Source of the DNA: Vibrio ziniensis
Lineage (GTDB): Bacteria > Pseudomonadota > Gammaproteobacteria > Enterobacterales > Vibrionaceae
Length of the DNA: 64,000 nucleotides
NCBI RefSeq assembly: GCF_011064285.1
Contig: NZ_CP049331.1
Coordinates: 1,736,001-1,800,000 of the forward strand
Direction: 5' to 3'
The translations under genes were made by a program, and so were the position numbers. How positions within the stretch are numbered: position 1 is the first letter of the stretch; every line of letters starts with the position of its first letter. This document shows, one piece after another, positions 36,490 to 45,848 of this stretch. The notes under the pieces are model-generated. The model was not told the origin of the DNA. It saw nothing but the letters and a program-made list of their open reading frames with translations, and did not search any database.

Positions 36490-38379
36490 ATGGAAGCAGA
36501 GCTATTAGAAATAAAAAATTTCCTTAGCCAACATCTCCCTTTTTCTGAGTTACCAGAAGACACTCTAGAACATGTCGCGCACCATATAGAAATTGCCTAC
36601 TACAGACAGGGCACACCTATCATCCATCTTGGTGACCATATCCAAGATCTTTATATGATTCGAAGCGGAACTGTTGAAGTTTATCGACGTAAAGGTGAGC
36701 TGTATAACCGCTTAACCGAAGGTGGTATCTTCGGACAAATGGGTCTGCTGACCAATAATAAAGTGCGTTTCCCAGTGACAGCTATTGAAGACACACTGGT
36801 TTATTGCATTCCTGAATCTGTCTTCCAGTCTCTATACGAAGAACATGACGTTTTCGCAGATTACGTAGAAGTAGAAGATAACGCTCGCTTACGTCAAGCC
36901 GTGTCAAATAGCTCAGAACAAAACGACCTCACTACTTCAAAAGTTAAACGTATTTTGACTGGCGAAGCTGCTTACGTTTTTAAAGGTGCAACCATCCAGG
37001 AAGCTGCGATAAAAATGGCAGAGGAAAACAACTCTTCCCTGTTGGTTATTGACCCGGAAATTCTCGAAGACAACGAAGATGACCAAAGCCCTGTTATTGG
37101 TATCGTGACAGAGAAAGACCTTTGCCATCGAGTACTGGCGACAGGCATCGATCATCAGGCTCCACTGACAGATGTGATGACGTCTGAGGTAATGTTCTTA
37201 GATCACAATGCATATGTGTATGAAGCTATGCTGATGATGCTGCGCTATAACGTCCATCACCTGCCTGTATTAAAAGATAAGAAGCCAATTGGCATTTTAA
37301 ACATCACCGACATCATTCGTTATGAGTCTCAAAACTCATTATTGCTGGTCAGTAGTATTTTCCAACAAAACAACATTAATGATTTGGCTACTCTGTCAAA
37401 ACAGGTCAAAGATGCATTTGTTCGACTTGTTAACGAAGACGCAAACTCACATATGGTCGGCACAGCAATGTCTACAATTGGTCGAAGCTTTAAGCAGCGA
37501 ATTTTGGAACTCGCAGAAGAAACCTTTGGTCCGCCACCGATTCCATATTGTTTCTTAGCTCTTGGGTCAATGGGGCGTGACGAACAACTTGTCGTTACAG
37601 ACCAAGATAACGCCATTATTTTAGACGATAGCTATAACGAGCAAGAGCACGGTGAGTACTTTGCAAACTTAGCAAAGTTTGTTTGTGACGCGTTAGATCA
37701 ATGTGGTTATAGCTACTGTACTGGTGAAATCATGGCGACGAATCCAATGTGGCGAATGACTCGACAAGAGTGGGAAGCCTGTTTTGCCGACTGGATAGAT
37801 GACCCTAATCCTAAAGCTCTATTAAATGCATCCATATTCTTCGATTTGGACGGCGTATATGGTCGATTGAAATGGGCCGAGATGCTTAATGGCTTTATTG
37901 TGCGCCGTGCTCGTAAAAACAACCGTTTCTTGGCTTGTCTTGCTCGTAACGCTCTTAACCGCACTCCTCCGTTGGGTTTCTTCAAAAGCTTCGTTATGGA
38001 GAAAGATGGCCGCCACAACAACTCAATTAACCTGAAACGCCGCGGAACAGCTCCACTTGCAGATCTGATTCGCGTGCATGCGTTAGCCGTCGGTTCACGT
38101 GCAAAAAACTCATTTGAACGTCTTGATAACATCATTGATGCGGGAATTTTGCCCAAAGGCAGAGGCGAAGACTTACGTGATGCACTGGAATTTATATCTA
38201 TGGTTCGTATCCGCCATCAGGCTTTGGACGTTGAAAACAATGTTGAAGCTGACAACAACATTGAACCAGAGAATTTATCTGAATTTGAAAGACGTAACTT
38301 AAAGGATGCTTTCCAGATTTTAAGTAACGCTCAGAATTTCTTAAAATTCCGCTATCAGGCCAGCAACAGCTTTAAATAA
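36490..38379 (+). CDS. cNMP-binding/CBS/DUF294 nucleotidyltransferase-like signalling protein
   Basis: 629 residues, cytoplasmic. An N-terminal cyclic-nucleotide-binding-like barrel occupies about 10-125 (YMIRSGTVEVYRR, GGIFGQMGLL). A CBS pair spans about 155-285, and a DUF294 putative nucleotidyltransferase domain carries GSMGRDEQLVVTDQDNAII at about 359, with the G-S and D-x-D pattern. A C-terminal DUF294-associated helical domain completes it. Such proteins sit beside acetate permease genes (actP) in many proteobacteria and are thought to regulate carbon metabolism; the biochemical activity is unproven. Here actP is absent and the exonuclease gene follows by 8 nt. Confidence 0.9.
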   Translation: MEAELLEIKNFLSQHLPFSELPEDTLEHVAHHIEIAYYRQGTPIIHLGDHIQDLYMIRSGTVEVYRRKGELYNRLTEGGIFGQMGLLTNNKVRFPVTAIEDTLVYCIPESVFQSLYEEHDVFADYVEVEDNARLRQAVSNSSEQNDLTTSKVKRILTGEAAYVFKGATIQEAAIKMAEENNSSLLVIDPEILEDNEDDQSPVIGIVTEKDLCHRVLATGIDHQAPLTDVMTSEVMFLDHNAYVYEAMLMMLRYNVHHLPVLKDKKPIGILNITDIIRYESQNSLLLVSSIFQQNNINDLATLSKQVKDAFVRLVNEDANSHMVGTAMSTIGRSFKQRILELAEETFGPPPIPYCFLALGSMGRDEQLVVTDQDNAIILDDSYNEQEHGEYFANLAKFVCDALDQCGYSYCTGEIMATNPMWRMTRQEWEACFADWIDDPNPKALLNASIFFDLDGVYGRLKWAEMLNGFIVRRARKNNRFLACLARNALNRTPPLGFFKSFVMEKDGRHNNSINLKRRGTAPLADLIRVHALAVGSRAKNSFERLDNIIDAGILPKGRGEDLRDALEFISMVRIRHQALDVENNVEADNNIEPENLSEFERRNLKDAFQILSNAQNFLKFRYQASNSFK

Positions 38380-38387
38380 GGGACATT

Positions 38388-39104
38388 ATGAAACGTCTGT
38401 TTCAGGCGCCAAGTATTGACTGGCCCTATAAATATCAAACAAAGAAAAACAAAGTCTCACACCCGTTGTTGAAGGCTTTTTATGATCCTGCAATGGTAAA
38501 TGGCAATACGCCGATTGGTGACATCGAATTTGTCGCTATGGATTTCGAAACGACAGGTTTGGATTCAGAAAAGGATGACATCATCACTATTGGTATCGTG
38601 CCTTTTACCTTAAACCGAATTTATCTTAATCGCGCAAGGCATTGGACAGTTCGTCCTAGGCAGAAATTGGATGAACAATCTGTCGTGATCCATGGCATCA
38701 CACACAGCGATATCATTGATGCACCAGATCTGTCAGAGATAATGGAAGAGGTGTTGAGCGAGCTGTCAGGAAAAATTATGGTGGTGCACTATCAAAAGAT
38801 CGAACGTGAGTTTCTTGATAAAGCGTTAAAGAGCAGAATTGGCGAAGGTATTGAATTCCCTGTTGTGGATACGATGGAAATCGAATCAATGATTCAGAAG
38901 AAATCCACCGACGGCTTTTGGAATAAGCTGCGAGGAAAGAAACCAGAATCAGTGAGATTGGGTCAATCTAGATTGCGTTATGGTTTACCAGCCTATACGC
39001 CTCACCATGCACTTACAGACGCCATCGCCACTGCTGAACTATTGCAGGCGCAGATCGCTCATCACTACAGTCAGCAACTGAGCATCAGAACTCTTTGGCG
39101 CTAG
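38388..39104 (+). CDS. DEDDh 3'-5' exonuclease (DnaQ-like)
   Basis: 238 residues. Exo I is MDFETTGLDSEKDDIITIG (the D-x-E pair), Exo II lies around IMVVHYQKIEREFLDKAL, and Exo III is HHALTDAIATAELLQA with the DEDDh His and Asp. An N-terminal extension of about 50 residues precedes the domain. It is not the replicative epsilon subunit, which has a different length and tail. It starts 8 nt after the DUF294 gene, and this exonuclease/CBS-DUF294 pair is a conserved operon. The substrate is unknown. Confidence 0.88.
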   Translation: MKRLFQAPSIDWPYKYQTKKNKVSHPLLKAFYDPAMVNGNTPIGDIEFVAMDFETTGLDSEKDDIITIGIVPFTLNRIYLNRARHWTVRPRQKLDEQSVVIHGITHSDIIDAPDLSEIMEEVLSELSGKIMVVHYQKIEREFLDKALKSRIGEGIEFPVVDTMEIESMIQKKSTDGFWNKLRGKKPESVRLGQSRLRYGLPAYTPHHALTDAIATAELLQAQIAHHYSQQLSIRTLWR

Positions 39105-39171
39105 TTTTTATCAGTGCCAATCTATAGGTCTGTATACCCATTTCGACTTACCCAGACGGCAAAAAACCGAT

Positions 39172-39200
39172 CAAAAAAAGCCGACTAAACAGTCGGCTTT
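39172..39200 (-). terminator. Terminator of the BCCT transporter gene
   Basis: 10-bp stem AAAGCCGACT/AGTCGGCTTT with an AAAC loop. The minus strand continues with a seven-T run. It lies 20 nt after the BCCT stop and can also end the convergent exonuclease transcript weakly. Confidence 0.85.
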
Positions 39201-39219
39201 CATATTCATAAGTTCGAGC

Positions 39220-40797
39220 CTATCGCTTGAAAGTTTCCGTACGTAAACCCATCACCAGACTTACACACATCAACAACAGAACGATGGTAAACGGTAACGC
39301 AGTTGAAATAGCGCCAGCTTGCAGTGCTTGTACAGCCTCAGTGCCACCAATCCATAGTAACGCAATCGCGATGAGACCTTCCATCAGAGCCCAGAACACA
39401 CGTTGAGCAACGGGTGAATCCAGTTTACCGCCAGCCGTAATGCTATCAATTACCAAAGAACCAGAGTCCGAAGAAGTAATAAAGAACACCAGCACGAGAA
39501 TAACCGCAATGACTGACAATACTGTTCCATATGGCAAGCCATCAAACATCTGGAACATCGCTAAGGATACATCTGTTAAACCATGTGCACCTAACTCACC
39601 AATTTTGTCAATTACCTGCTCTACCGCAAGGCCACCAAATACAGACATCCAAATAAGAGTAACTAGCGTCGGAACAATCAGAACAGCTGTGATGAATTCT
39701 CGAATCGTACGGCCTTTCGATACACGTGCGATAAACATACCGACAAATGGTGACCATGAGATCCACCAAGCCCAGTAAAACACTGTCCAGCCTTGGAACC
39801 ATGCTTCATCAGTACGACCATGTGGGTTACTTAACGGTATGATGTTTTCGATGTAAGCCATCAACGTAGTAGGAATTGCAGAGAACGTCACTGCATAACC
39901 GATCAAAGCAACCAAAATAAGTAAAAGGAACGCAACAATCATGTTGATGTTAGAGATAACTTTTACTCCACCATCAATGCCGCGAATAACAGAAATGGTT
40001 GCTAGTAGAGTGACAACAATAATAACCGTCACTTGCAGACCAATCCCCGCATCTATACCAAACACATGGTGAATACCACTTGCAGCTTGCTGAGCACCTA
40101 AACCTAGTGAAGTCGCCAGACCAAACAAGGTTGCGATAACCGCAAGAATATCAACAATGTGTCCAGCCCAACCCCACGCTCTGTCACCTAAAATTGGGTA
40201 GAAAATAGAGCGAATGGATAGCGGTAATCCTTTGTTGTAACAGAAGAAAGCAAGCGACAGAGCTACCACACCGTAAATTGCCCAAGGGTGTAAACCCCAG
40301 TGGAACATCGTCGCTCCCAACGCTAGCTTGGCAGCTTCTGGGGAGTTAGCGGCAACACCCAGTGGCGTTTCATACCAGCCTGTAAAATAAGCAACGGGTT
40401 CAGCCACACTCCAGAACATCAGACCAATACCCATGCCCGCAGCAAAAAGCATTGAAAGCCATGATATAAAGGAGTGATCAGCCACTGCGTCATCACCACC
40501 CAAGCGTATTTTACCGTATGGGGAAACAACCAGAGCTAAACAGAAAATAATAAAAATGTTACCAGACCAAATAAATAGCCAGTCAAATGCCCCGATTATT
40601 TGCCATTTCAAACCATCCAGTGCGCTTTTAGCTGTATCTGCATCGACGATTAATATCGTCAGTAGAAAAAGCAAAATTAAACCAGCGCTAATACCAAATA
40701 CAGCGTTGTGGACATCAAAGCCCCACTTCTGAATGTTGTCTTGACCTACCGTATAGTCGGTACTGTCAATACTGTATTTATCAATACCTTTTGTCAT
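39220..40797 (-). CDS. BCCT-family compatible solute transporter (bccT3-like)
   Basis: 525 residues from ATG 40797, with AGAGAGGACAA upstream; a longer start at 40833 is unlikely. Twelve membrane helices. Family motifs: AAGMGIGLMFWSVAEPVAYF, HWGLHPWAIY in helix 4, and the signature WAWWISWSPFVGMFIARVSKGRTIREF with the tryptophans that box trimethylammonium substrates. BCCT proteins import betaine, choline or related osmolytes with Na+ or H+ under high salinity. It is divergent from a CosR-like MarR regulator, an arrangement I recall from V. parahaemolyticus (bccT3-cosR) and V. cholerae. The substrate itself cannot be read from sequence. Confidence 0.92.
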   Translation of the reverse strand: MTKGIDKYSIDSTDYTVGQDNIQKWGFDVHNAVFGISAGLILLFLLTILIVDADTAKSALDGLKWQIIGAFDWLFIWSGNIFIIFCLALVVSPYGKIRLGGDDAVADHSFISWLSMLFAAGMGIGLMFWSVAEPVAYFTGWYETPLGVAANSPEAAKLALGATMFHWGLHPWAIYGVVALSLAFFCYNKGLPLSIRSIFYPILGDRAWGWAGHIVDILAVIATLFGLATSLGLGAQQAASGIHHVFGIDAGIGLQVTVIIVVTLLATISVIRGIDGGVKVISNINMIVAFLLLILVALIGYAVTFSAIPTTLMAYIENIIPLSNPHGRTDEAWFQGWTVFYWAWWISWSPFVGMFIARVSKGRTIREFITAVLIVPTLVTLIWMSVFGGLAVEQVIDKIGELGAHGLTDVSLAMFQMFDGLPYGTVLSVIAVILVLVFFITSSDSGSLVIDSITAGGKLDSPVAQRVFWALMEGLIAIALLWIGGTEAVQALQAGAISTALPFTIVLLLMCVSLVMGLRTETFKR

Positions 40798-41179
40798 TTG
40801 TCCTCTCTTTGAATCAATATAAATTGAACTCAAATAACTATGAGTAAGAAGTAAGTTCTAACATACGTCACAAAAATTACTTTGTACTCATAACTATTAA
40901 CTCAGCAGTTCGTGGTCTACATTGTACACATGACCATTTTCAGATCCACAAATAGCTTAATATAAAGACAATATTTCCTAAAATCGACGATCAAGCGAAC
41001 AAAAATTAACCACAAACACATAAAAACATAATTCGTACACGAAACATTTATGGATTTTAGGCCAAGTTTAAACTGTCCAATTATTGATATAAAAAGTATG
41101 AGGTCTATGCTTTTCAACAACAGCTAACTGCTGTATTGTCGCGCTAGAAAAACTCACCACTTTGACCGGATAGCTAGCC
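40798..41179. promoter_or_regulatory. Divergent BCCT/cosR control region
   Basis: About 380 bases, AT-rich, without a supported gene. ACAGC-TAACT-GCTGT at 41120-41134 is a short inverted repeat about 46 nt before the cosR GTG and is a candidate regulator site. Osmolyte control by CosR would be expected to act here; no consensus was available to test against. Confidence 0.45.
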
Positions 41180-41659
41180 GTGGAAAAACATGAAGAAGTT
41201 CTAGTGGCAATTCGCCAGATCATCAGAGCCATCGACCTACACTCTAAGAAGCTTAGCAAAGATGCTGGCTTAACGGGGCCGCAACTTATTCTCATGCGTG
41301 CGATTCAAGCTCTTGGCGAAGTGACGATCAGAGAACTCTCCAAACACACCAATATGAGCCAAGCCACTGCCACCACCATACTCGACCGATTAGAGAGAAA
41401 TGGTTATGTTCAGCGCATCCGTAGTGTTGAAGACAAGCGTAAGGTTCACGCTCATCTTACTGAAACCGGAAAAGTCTTATTAGAACAAGCTCCGGCACCA
41501 CTTCAGGAAAGTTTTGTCCAGCGTTTTCAAACGCTCGCAGATTGGGAGCAAAGCCTTCTACTCTCATCAGTTCAAAGACTCTCTTCGATGATGAATGCTG
41601 AGAACATTGATGTGGCTCCACTTCTGGAAATTGGCAGCATCACTAAAACAGAAGAATAG
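41180..41659 (+). CDS. cosR: MarR-family regulator, CosR-like
   Basis: 159 residues from GTG 41180. A winged helix-turn-helix occupies about 30-110, with recognition segment VTIRELSKHTNMSQATATTILDRLERNGYVQRIRS and wing RKVHAHLTETG. CosR of Vibrio represses compatible solute synthesis (ectoine) and uptake genes at low salinity. The identification rests on the MEKHEEVLVAIRQIIRAIDL N-terminus, the size, and divergence from a BCCT transporter gene. A clean bidirectional terminator separates it from the convergent NarL-type regulator gene. Confidence 0.82.
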   Translation: MEKHEEVLVAIRQIIRAIDLHSKKLSKDAGLTGPQLILMRAIQALGEVTIRELSKHTNMSQATATTILDRLERNGYVQRIRSVEDKRKVHAHLTETGKVLLEQAPAPLQESFVQRFQTLADWEQSLLLSSVQRLSSMMNAENIDVAPLLEIGSITKTEE

Positions 41660-41670
41660 ATGATTTCATG

Positions 41671-41700
41671 AAAAAAGGTTGGGATATCCCAACCTTTTTT
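41671..41700. terminator. Bidirectional terminator between cosR and the NarL-type regulator
   Basis: Perfect 13-bp stem AAAAAAGGTTGGG/CCCAACCTTTTTT around ATAT, with T-runs on both strands. Confidence 0.92.
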
Positions 41701-41729
41701 ATTTTGAGTTACAGACGTTTAAACACGTT

Positions 41730-42368
41730 TTATTCCAATAAACCATGCTGGACAGCGTATTTAGCAAGTTCTGCAGTAGAGTGAATATCCAGCTTATGTT
41801 TGATATTTTGGCGGTGAGTCTCAACTGTGCGATAACTAATACTCAGAAGCGAAGCAATTTTCTTACTGCTACAACCTTGTGCTACTAGCTTTAAAACCGC
41901 CTCTTCACGTCTGCTCAAAGGATTCGGTTTACTTGAAGCTGGCGAAATTTCCCCAGTAAACAGCGTTTGAGTGACTGATTCACAAAAATAGGTCGAACCC
42001 TGATTAACCGTTTTAATTGCCTGAACCATTTTGGACGCTGAAATTTCTTTGAGCATGTATCCGACAGCGCCAGCTTGCATCACTTTCATGATGTATTCTC
42101 TATTATCATGCATAGTCAGCATGAGTACTTTTGCATCTGGTACTTCTTCTTTAATCAAACGGGTTGCATCAATACCATTCATTATCGGCATGCTGACATC
42201 CATCAGAATCACATCCGGCTTATGCTGCTTCACGACATCGATCGCTTCTAAACCATTACTCGCAGTAGCGACGACTTTAATCTCTGGCTCCAACTCAAGA
42301 CGAGCCATAAAACCTTCTAGCACTACTTGATGGTCATCGACTATGACAACTCTAATTGGCTTTTCCAT
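41730..42368 (-). CDS. NarL/FixJ-family response regulator
   Basis: 212 residues. An N-terminal receiver carries phospho-acceptor Asp in PDVILMDVSMP, the Thr in LMLTMHD, and the Lys in GYMLKEIS. The C-terminal LuxR-type helix-turn-helix is LSRREEAVLKLVAQGCSSKKIASLLSISYRTVETHRQNIKHKL (about 148-190). The start overlaps the kinase gene end by 17 nt, so the two form a pair. It follows a TRAP transporter operon, and I infer that it controls those genes in response to the transported organic acid. Confidence 0.93.
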   Translation of the reverse strand: MEKPIRVVIVDDHQVVLEGFMARLELEPEIKVVATASNGLEAIDVVKQHKPDVILMDVSMPIMNGIDATRLIKEEVPDAKVLMLTMHDNREYIMKVMQAGAVGYMLKEISASKMVQAIKTVNQGSTYFCESVTQTLFTGEISPASSKPNPLSRREEAVLKLVAQGCSSKKIASLLSISYRTVETHRQNIKHKLDIHSTAELAKYAVQHGLLE

Positions 42369-43716
42369 ACACTAATCCATCCAACCGCAATAATACGGTT
42401 ATTTCTGTCCCAAATCCGGCTTCACTTATTAGCTCAAATTCACCGCCAATAAACTCAACTCGCTCGCGCATATTGCGTAATCCAATCCCGCGTTTATTCA
42501 GTGATTCTTTGACGTTAAAACCAATGCCATCATCACGTATCATCAGCTGAAGCATGTTACCCATCTGATGCAAAATGACCGTCACTTTTTTCGCCTGTGC
42601 GTGCTTTCTAATATTGTTCAGTGATTCTTGCACAACACGATACAAGGTTGTGGCAGCTTCAGACTTTAACCTATCTGGTTTTGTATCAAACAAAGTTTCT
42701 ATTTGAATGTTTGAATGTGCCTGAAAATCTTCCAACAACGTGACCAGCGCGGCCTGTAAACCAATATCGTCCAGTGCACTTGGTCTTAAATTGTGCGAAA
42801 TACGCCTGACTTCATTGATTGCGGTCATCAGAGATTGCTGCGCTTTTTCAACGTGTAATACCAAGGCATTGCCTTGTAGCTTATGGTCGAGAAGCTCCAA
42901 ATGGCACTTACTTGAAACCAATAGCTGATTAATACCGTCATGAAGTTCACGTGCCAAATGTTTCTTTTCATCTTCCTGAAACATCACCGTTTTATGTGCT
43001 AGTTCTTTCAGGTTTTTATCCGCGAGTCGATGCTCGTGCAGGTTGATAGCCAATGTCAAAACGATAATTACGGCAACCGTCACCGCCAAGATCACCATCA
43101 CAGAGAAAAATGTAGTCTCGATATTGGCATTAATCGCAGACTGCATCGCTGCCACTTCTTGGCTGACATCTTCGATATAAAGCCCTGTTCCCACCATCCA
43201 TTGCCATTTGTCTAGCCATGCAACATAGCTAAGCTTAGGAACCGTTTCCCTAGTAGACGGCTTTTGCCATAAGTATTGATGAAAACCTCCTCCAGACTGA
43301 GCCTGAAACAGTAGAGCTTCAATGAGGAAATCACCTTCTTTATCCTGTAAATGCAGTAAGTCTTGCCCAATTAGCTCTGGCTGAATGGGATGAACCAAGT
43401 TCACACCATTACTATCGTAAGCGAAAAAATAGCCATCCGAACCGTAGCGTAATTTGGTCAATATAGCTTTGACCTCCGTTTGCGCTTGTTCAATTGGGAG
43501 CGATTCGTTGTTGTAGATGTGATCAATGGCATCGAGTGCCAAATCAACACTGTCTTTCAATGCGGTTTCACGAGCTTTTATCAAATTGACGCGAAAAATT
43601 TCGACTTCACGTTGACCAAGCGTTTTCGCTTGATGAATGGAGATCCAACTAATACTTGCTGTCACAAGAAGCAGTGGTAATAACGTCAGCAATATCAGTT
43701 TGGCTTTAAGGGGCAT
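42352..43716 (-). CDS. Sensor histidine kinase with periplasmic single Cache domain
   Basis: 454 residues from ATG 43716, with GGGAAACGGA upstream; a TTG at 43728 is the alternative. Membrane helix 1 lies near 8-26. A periplasmic single-Cache domain follows (DGYFFAYDSNGVNLVHPIQPELIGQDL and WQWMVGTGLYIEDV), then helix 2 near 205-228. The HisKA_3 box is EDEKKHLARELHDGINQLLVSSKCHLELL, where His in ARELHDG is the phospho-site, and the ATPase lobe ends GIGLRNMRERVEFIGGEFEL. Single-Cache kinases often bind short organic acids, which agrees with the adjacent TRAP genes. It lies 135 nt after dctM. Confidence 0.92.
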   Translation of the reverse strand: MPLKAKLILLTLLPLLLVTASISWISIHQAKTLGQREVEIFRVNLIKARETALKDSVDLALDAIDHIYNNESLPIEQAQTEVKAILTKLRYGSDGYFFAYDSNGVNLVHPIQPELIGQDLLHLQDKEGDFLIEALLFQAQSGGGFHQYLWQKPSTRETVPKLSYVAWLDKWQWMVGTGLYIEDVSQEVAAMQSAINANIETTFFSVMVILAVTVAVIIVLTLAINLHEHRLADKNLKELAHKTVMFQEDEKKHLARELHDGINQLLVSSKCHLELLDHKLQGNALVLHVEKAQQSLMTAINEVRRISHNLRPSALDDIGLQAALVTLLEDFQAHSNIQIETLFDTKPDRLKSEAATTLYRVVQESLNNIRKHAQAKKVTVILHQMGNMLQLMIRDDGIGFNVKESLNKRGIGLRNMRERVEFIGGEFELISEAGFGTEITVLLRLDGLVYGKAN

Positions 43717-43851
43717 TCCGTTTCCCAAAGTTCACTTTGCAAAAATAAAAACAGCTTACTGGCTGTCAAGAGTTAGACAATCAGTAAACTGCATTACTTT
43801 AGCAACTTCTAAGGTGTGTTTGACCAATTCATCTTACAACCAAGAATTGGA

Positions 43852-45135
43852 TCACATTCCGTAGAATCCTGGGAAAACCAGAAGCGAGATTAACACCAGT
43901 ATTTGTATGCCGATAAACGGAATAACACCTCGATAGATATCCATCGTCGTCACTGACTTCGGCGCTACACCTTTCAGATAGAACAAGCTAAAACCAAAGG
44001 GTGGTGTTAAGAAGGAAGTCTGTAAGTTCATCGCTACTAAGATACCAAACCAAGTCATATCAATACCCATATTCAACGCCACTGGCGCAAGAATCGGCAC
44101 GATGATGAAACAGATTTCGACGAAATCGATAAAGAATCCGAGGATCAGAATCACAATCATAGTGGCAATCAGGAAGCCCCATTTGTCACCAGGAATAGCC
44201 ATCATCCACTCTTCAACTAAGATATCACCGCCTGTGTAGGTAAATGCCATTGAGAACGCAGTAGCACCCAACAAAATAGCAAACACCATAGCGGTAACAT
44301 TTACCGTCTCTTTTGACGCTTCATATACCATCTTCCAGCTAAATTGGCCGTATAGGAACGCCAGAACCATAGCACCTGCACCACCTAACGCGGCCGATTC
44401 CGTTGGAGTAGCAACACCAGCGAATATAGAACCTAGTACAACAATTATTAGTGCTAATGGTGGTATCACGGCTTTCAGTGCCGAAATGACCTCTTCTTTA
44501 CGTGATATTGATTCATCTCTACCAATTGGCGCTGCCGCTTCCGGATGCAGTTTTGCATAGATGAGGATGTAGACGATGTACGCTCCGACCAAAACTAAAC
44601 CCGGCCATATTGCCGCTTGGAACAAGTCACCTACCGGTACACCTAATACGTCACCAAGCAGAATCAACACGATTGAAGGCGGAATAATTTGACCAAGAGT
44701 TCCTGACGCACAGATAGTTCCGCACGCAAGCCCTTTGTCATAGTTGTATTTGAGCATAACTGGCAATGAGATAAGCCCCATTGCAACAACCGATGCACCA
44801 ACCACGCCTGTGGATGCCGCAAGCAACGCGCCCACTAAAACGGTAGAAATAGCAATACCACCGCGCACACCACCGAACAAACGCCCCATGGATTCAAGCA
44901 ATTGTTCTGCTAAGCGCGTTTTTTGTAAAACCAAACCCATAAAGACAAACAGAGGTACAGCCATTAGTACCGTGTTCTGCATAATGGATTGAATTCGATA
45001 TGGCATAAAAGCAAACATGTCGATGCCTTCTGCCCAAACGCCAAATATCAGTGCGATCCCGCCGAAAGTAAAAGCAACAGGGAAACCTAGCAGTAACGCA
45101 AACAGCGCTACAAAAAACATCACGATTCCGATCAT
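43852..45135 (-). CDS. dctM: TRAP transporter large permease subunit (DctM-like)
   Basis: 427 residues with about 12-13 membrane helices. Family features include GFPVAFTFGGIALIFGV, GASVVAMGLISLPVMLKYNYDKGLACGTICASGTLGQIIPPSIVLI, and LGFFIDFVEICFIIVPILAPVA. DctM carries the sodium-driven substrate path across the inner membrane, working with the small subunit and the binding protein. It follows the small subunit gene by 11 nt and has a GGGAAATAACA ribosome site. There is no fusion with DctQ. Confidence 0.93.
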   Translation of the reverse strand: MIGIVMFFVALFALLLGFPVAFTFGGIALIFGVWAEGIDMFAFMPYRIQSIMQNTVLMAVPLFVFMGLVLQKTRLAEQLLESMGRLFGGVRGGIAISTVLVGALLAASTGVVGASVVAMGLISLPVMLKYNYDKGLACGTICASGTLGQIIPPSIVLILLGDVLGVPVGDLFQAAIWPGLVLVGAYIVYILIYAKLHPEAAAPIGRDESISRKEEVISALKAVIPPLALIIVVLGSIFAGVATPTESAALGGAGAMVLAFLYGQFSWKMVYEASKETVNVTAMVFAILLGATAFSMAFTYTGGDILVEEWMMAIPGDKWGFLIATMIVILILGFFIDFVEICFIIVPILAPVALNMGIDMTWFGILVAMNLQTSFLTPPFGFSLFYLKGVAPKSVTTMDIYRGVIPFIGIQILVLISLLVFPGFYGM

Positions 45136-45146
45136 TGTTATTTCCC

Positions 45147-45686
45147 TTACTTCGAATCTTTAAAATTGGTGTGCAAAAGCTGAGGGTTCACGATGCGATT
45201 TAGCGAATGCAAAATCATTCCGATACCACTCATCGCCATGAAGAAGAACGCTACCGTGATTAAGCTTTTAATGATCCATCGATAAGGTAATCCGCCCGGA
45301 TCGCCAGATGTTTCGCCAAGGGCATAGCTCTCTTTGGCGTAGTCGATACCGAAGTAAGCCACCAGAAAACAAAAAGGCAGTAACAAAATGATTGTGCCGA
45401 ACAAATCGATAACCGCTTGAGCTTTATTAGATAAACGCTCGTAGAAGATATCCACACGAACATGCCCACCCGCTTTCAAAGCGTATGGAATTCCAAGCAT
45501 GAATACCGCTGAAAACAGATGCCACTCCAACTCTTGGAAGGCGATAGACACATCGTTAAACGCGTAGCGCATCACAACGTCATACACCACGTTCGCAACG
45601 AGTAGAACGAACAAAATGCTGGATAACCATCCAAGAAAATCGCTCATGCGATTAAACAGTCTTTCGATATAGATGAGACTTCTCAT
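45147..45686 (-). CDS. dctQ: TRAP transporter small permease subunit (DctQ-like)
   Basis: 179 residues from ATG 45686, with GGAG 6 nt upstream; an in-frame ATG at 45698 lacks a ribosome site. Four membrane helices. The family motif QELEWHLFSAVFMLGIPYALKAGGHVRVDIFYERLSNKAQAVID (about 50-95) contains the conserved E-W-H and G-H-V-R-V-D. It supports assembly of the large subunit and binding of the periplasmic protein. It sits between dctP (upstream, 154 nt) and dctM. Confidence 0.9.
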   Translation of the reverse strand: MRSLIYIERLFNRMSDFLGWLSSILFVLLVANVVYDVVMRYAFNDVSIAFQELEWHLFSAVFMLGIPYALKAGGHVRVDIFYERLSNKAQAVIDLFGTIILLLPFCFLVAYFGIDYAKESYALGETSGDPGGLPYRWIIKSLITVAFFFMAMSGIGMILHSLNRIVNPQLLHTNFKDSK

Positions 45687-45791
45687 TCCCGACTCCATGG
45701 AATTTGCAAAGGTGCTCCGCTTAACAATTCAGTTGTAGTGACTAATGCTTGCTAGCGGAGCTTAATTATATTTCTTGGGCTTCTCAGTAGC

Positions 45792-45848
45792 TTTTATGCA
45801 AACTACTGTGTTTTATGGAAGCTATTGCGTTTTATAAAAGCTATTGCG
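45792..45848 (-). repeat. Three tandem 19-nt units at the dctP stop codon
   Basis: Units at 45792, 45811 and 45830, each 19 nt. On the minus strand each reads C(G/A)CA(A/G)TAG(C/T)TT-xx-ATAAAA. The first transcribed unit (45830-45848) contains the last codons and the TAG stop of dctP; the next two are copies in the spacer. Confidence 0.75.

Noticed and set aside
40917..41120. 67-codon leftward frame in the BCCT/cosR intergenic region
   Set aside because: Hydrophobic random-like product in AT-rich DNA, overlapping the expected operator region.
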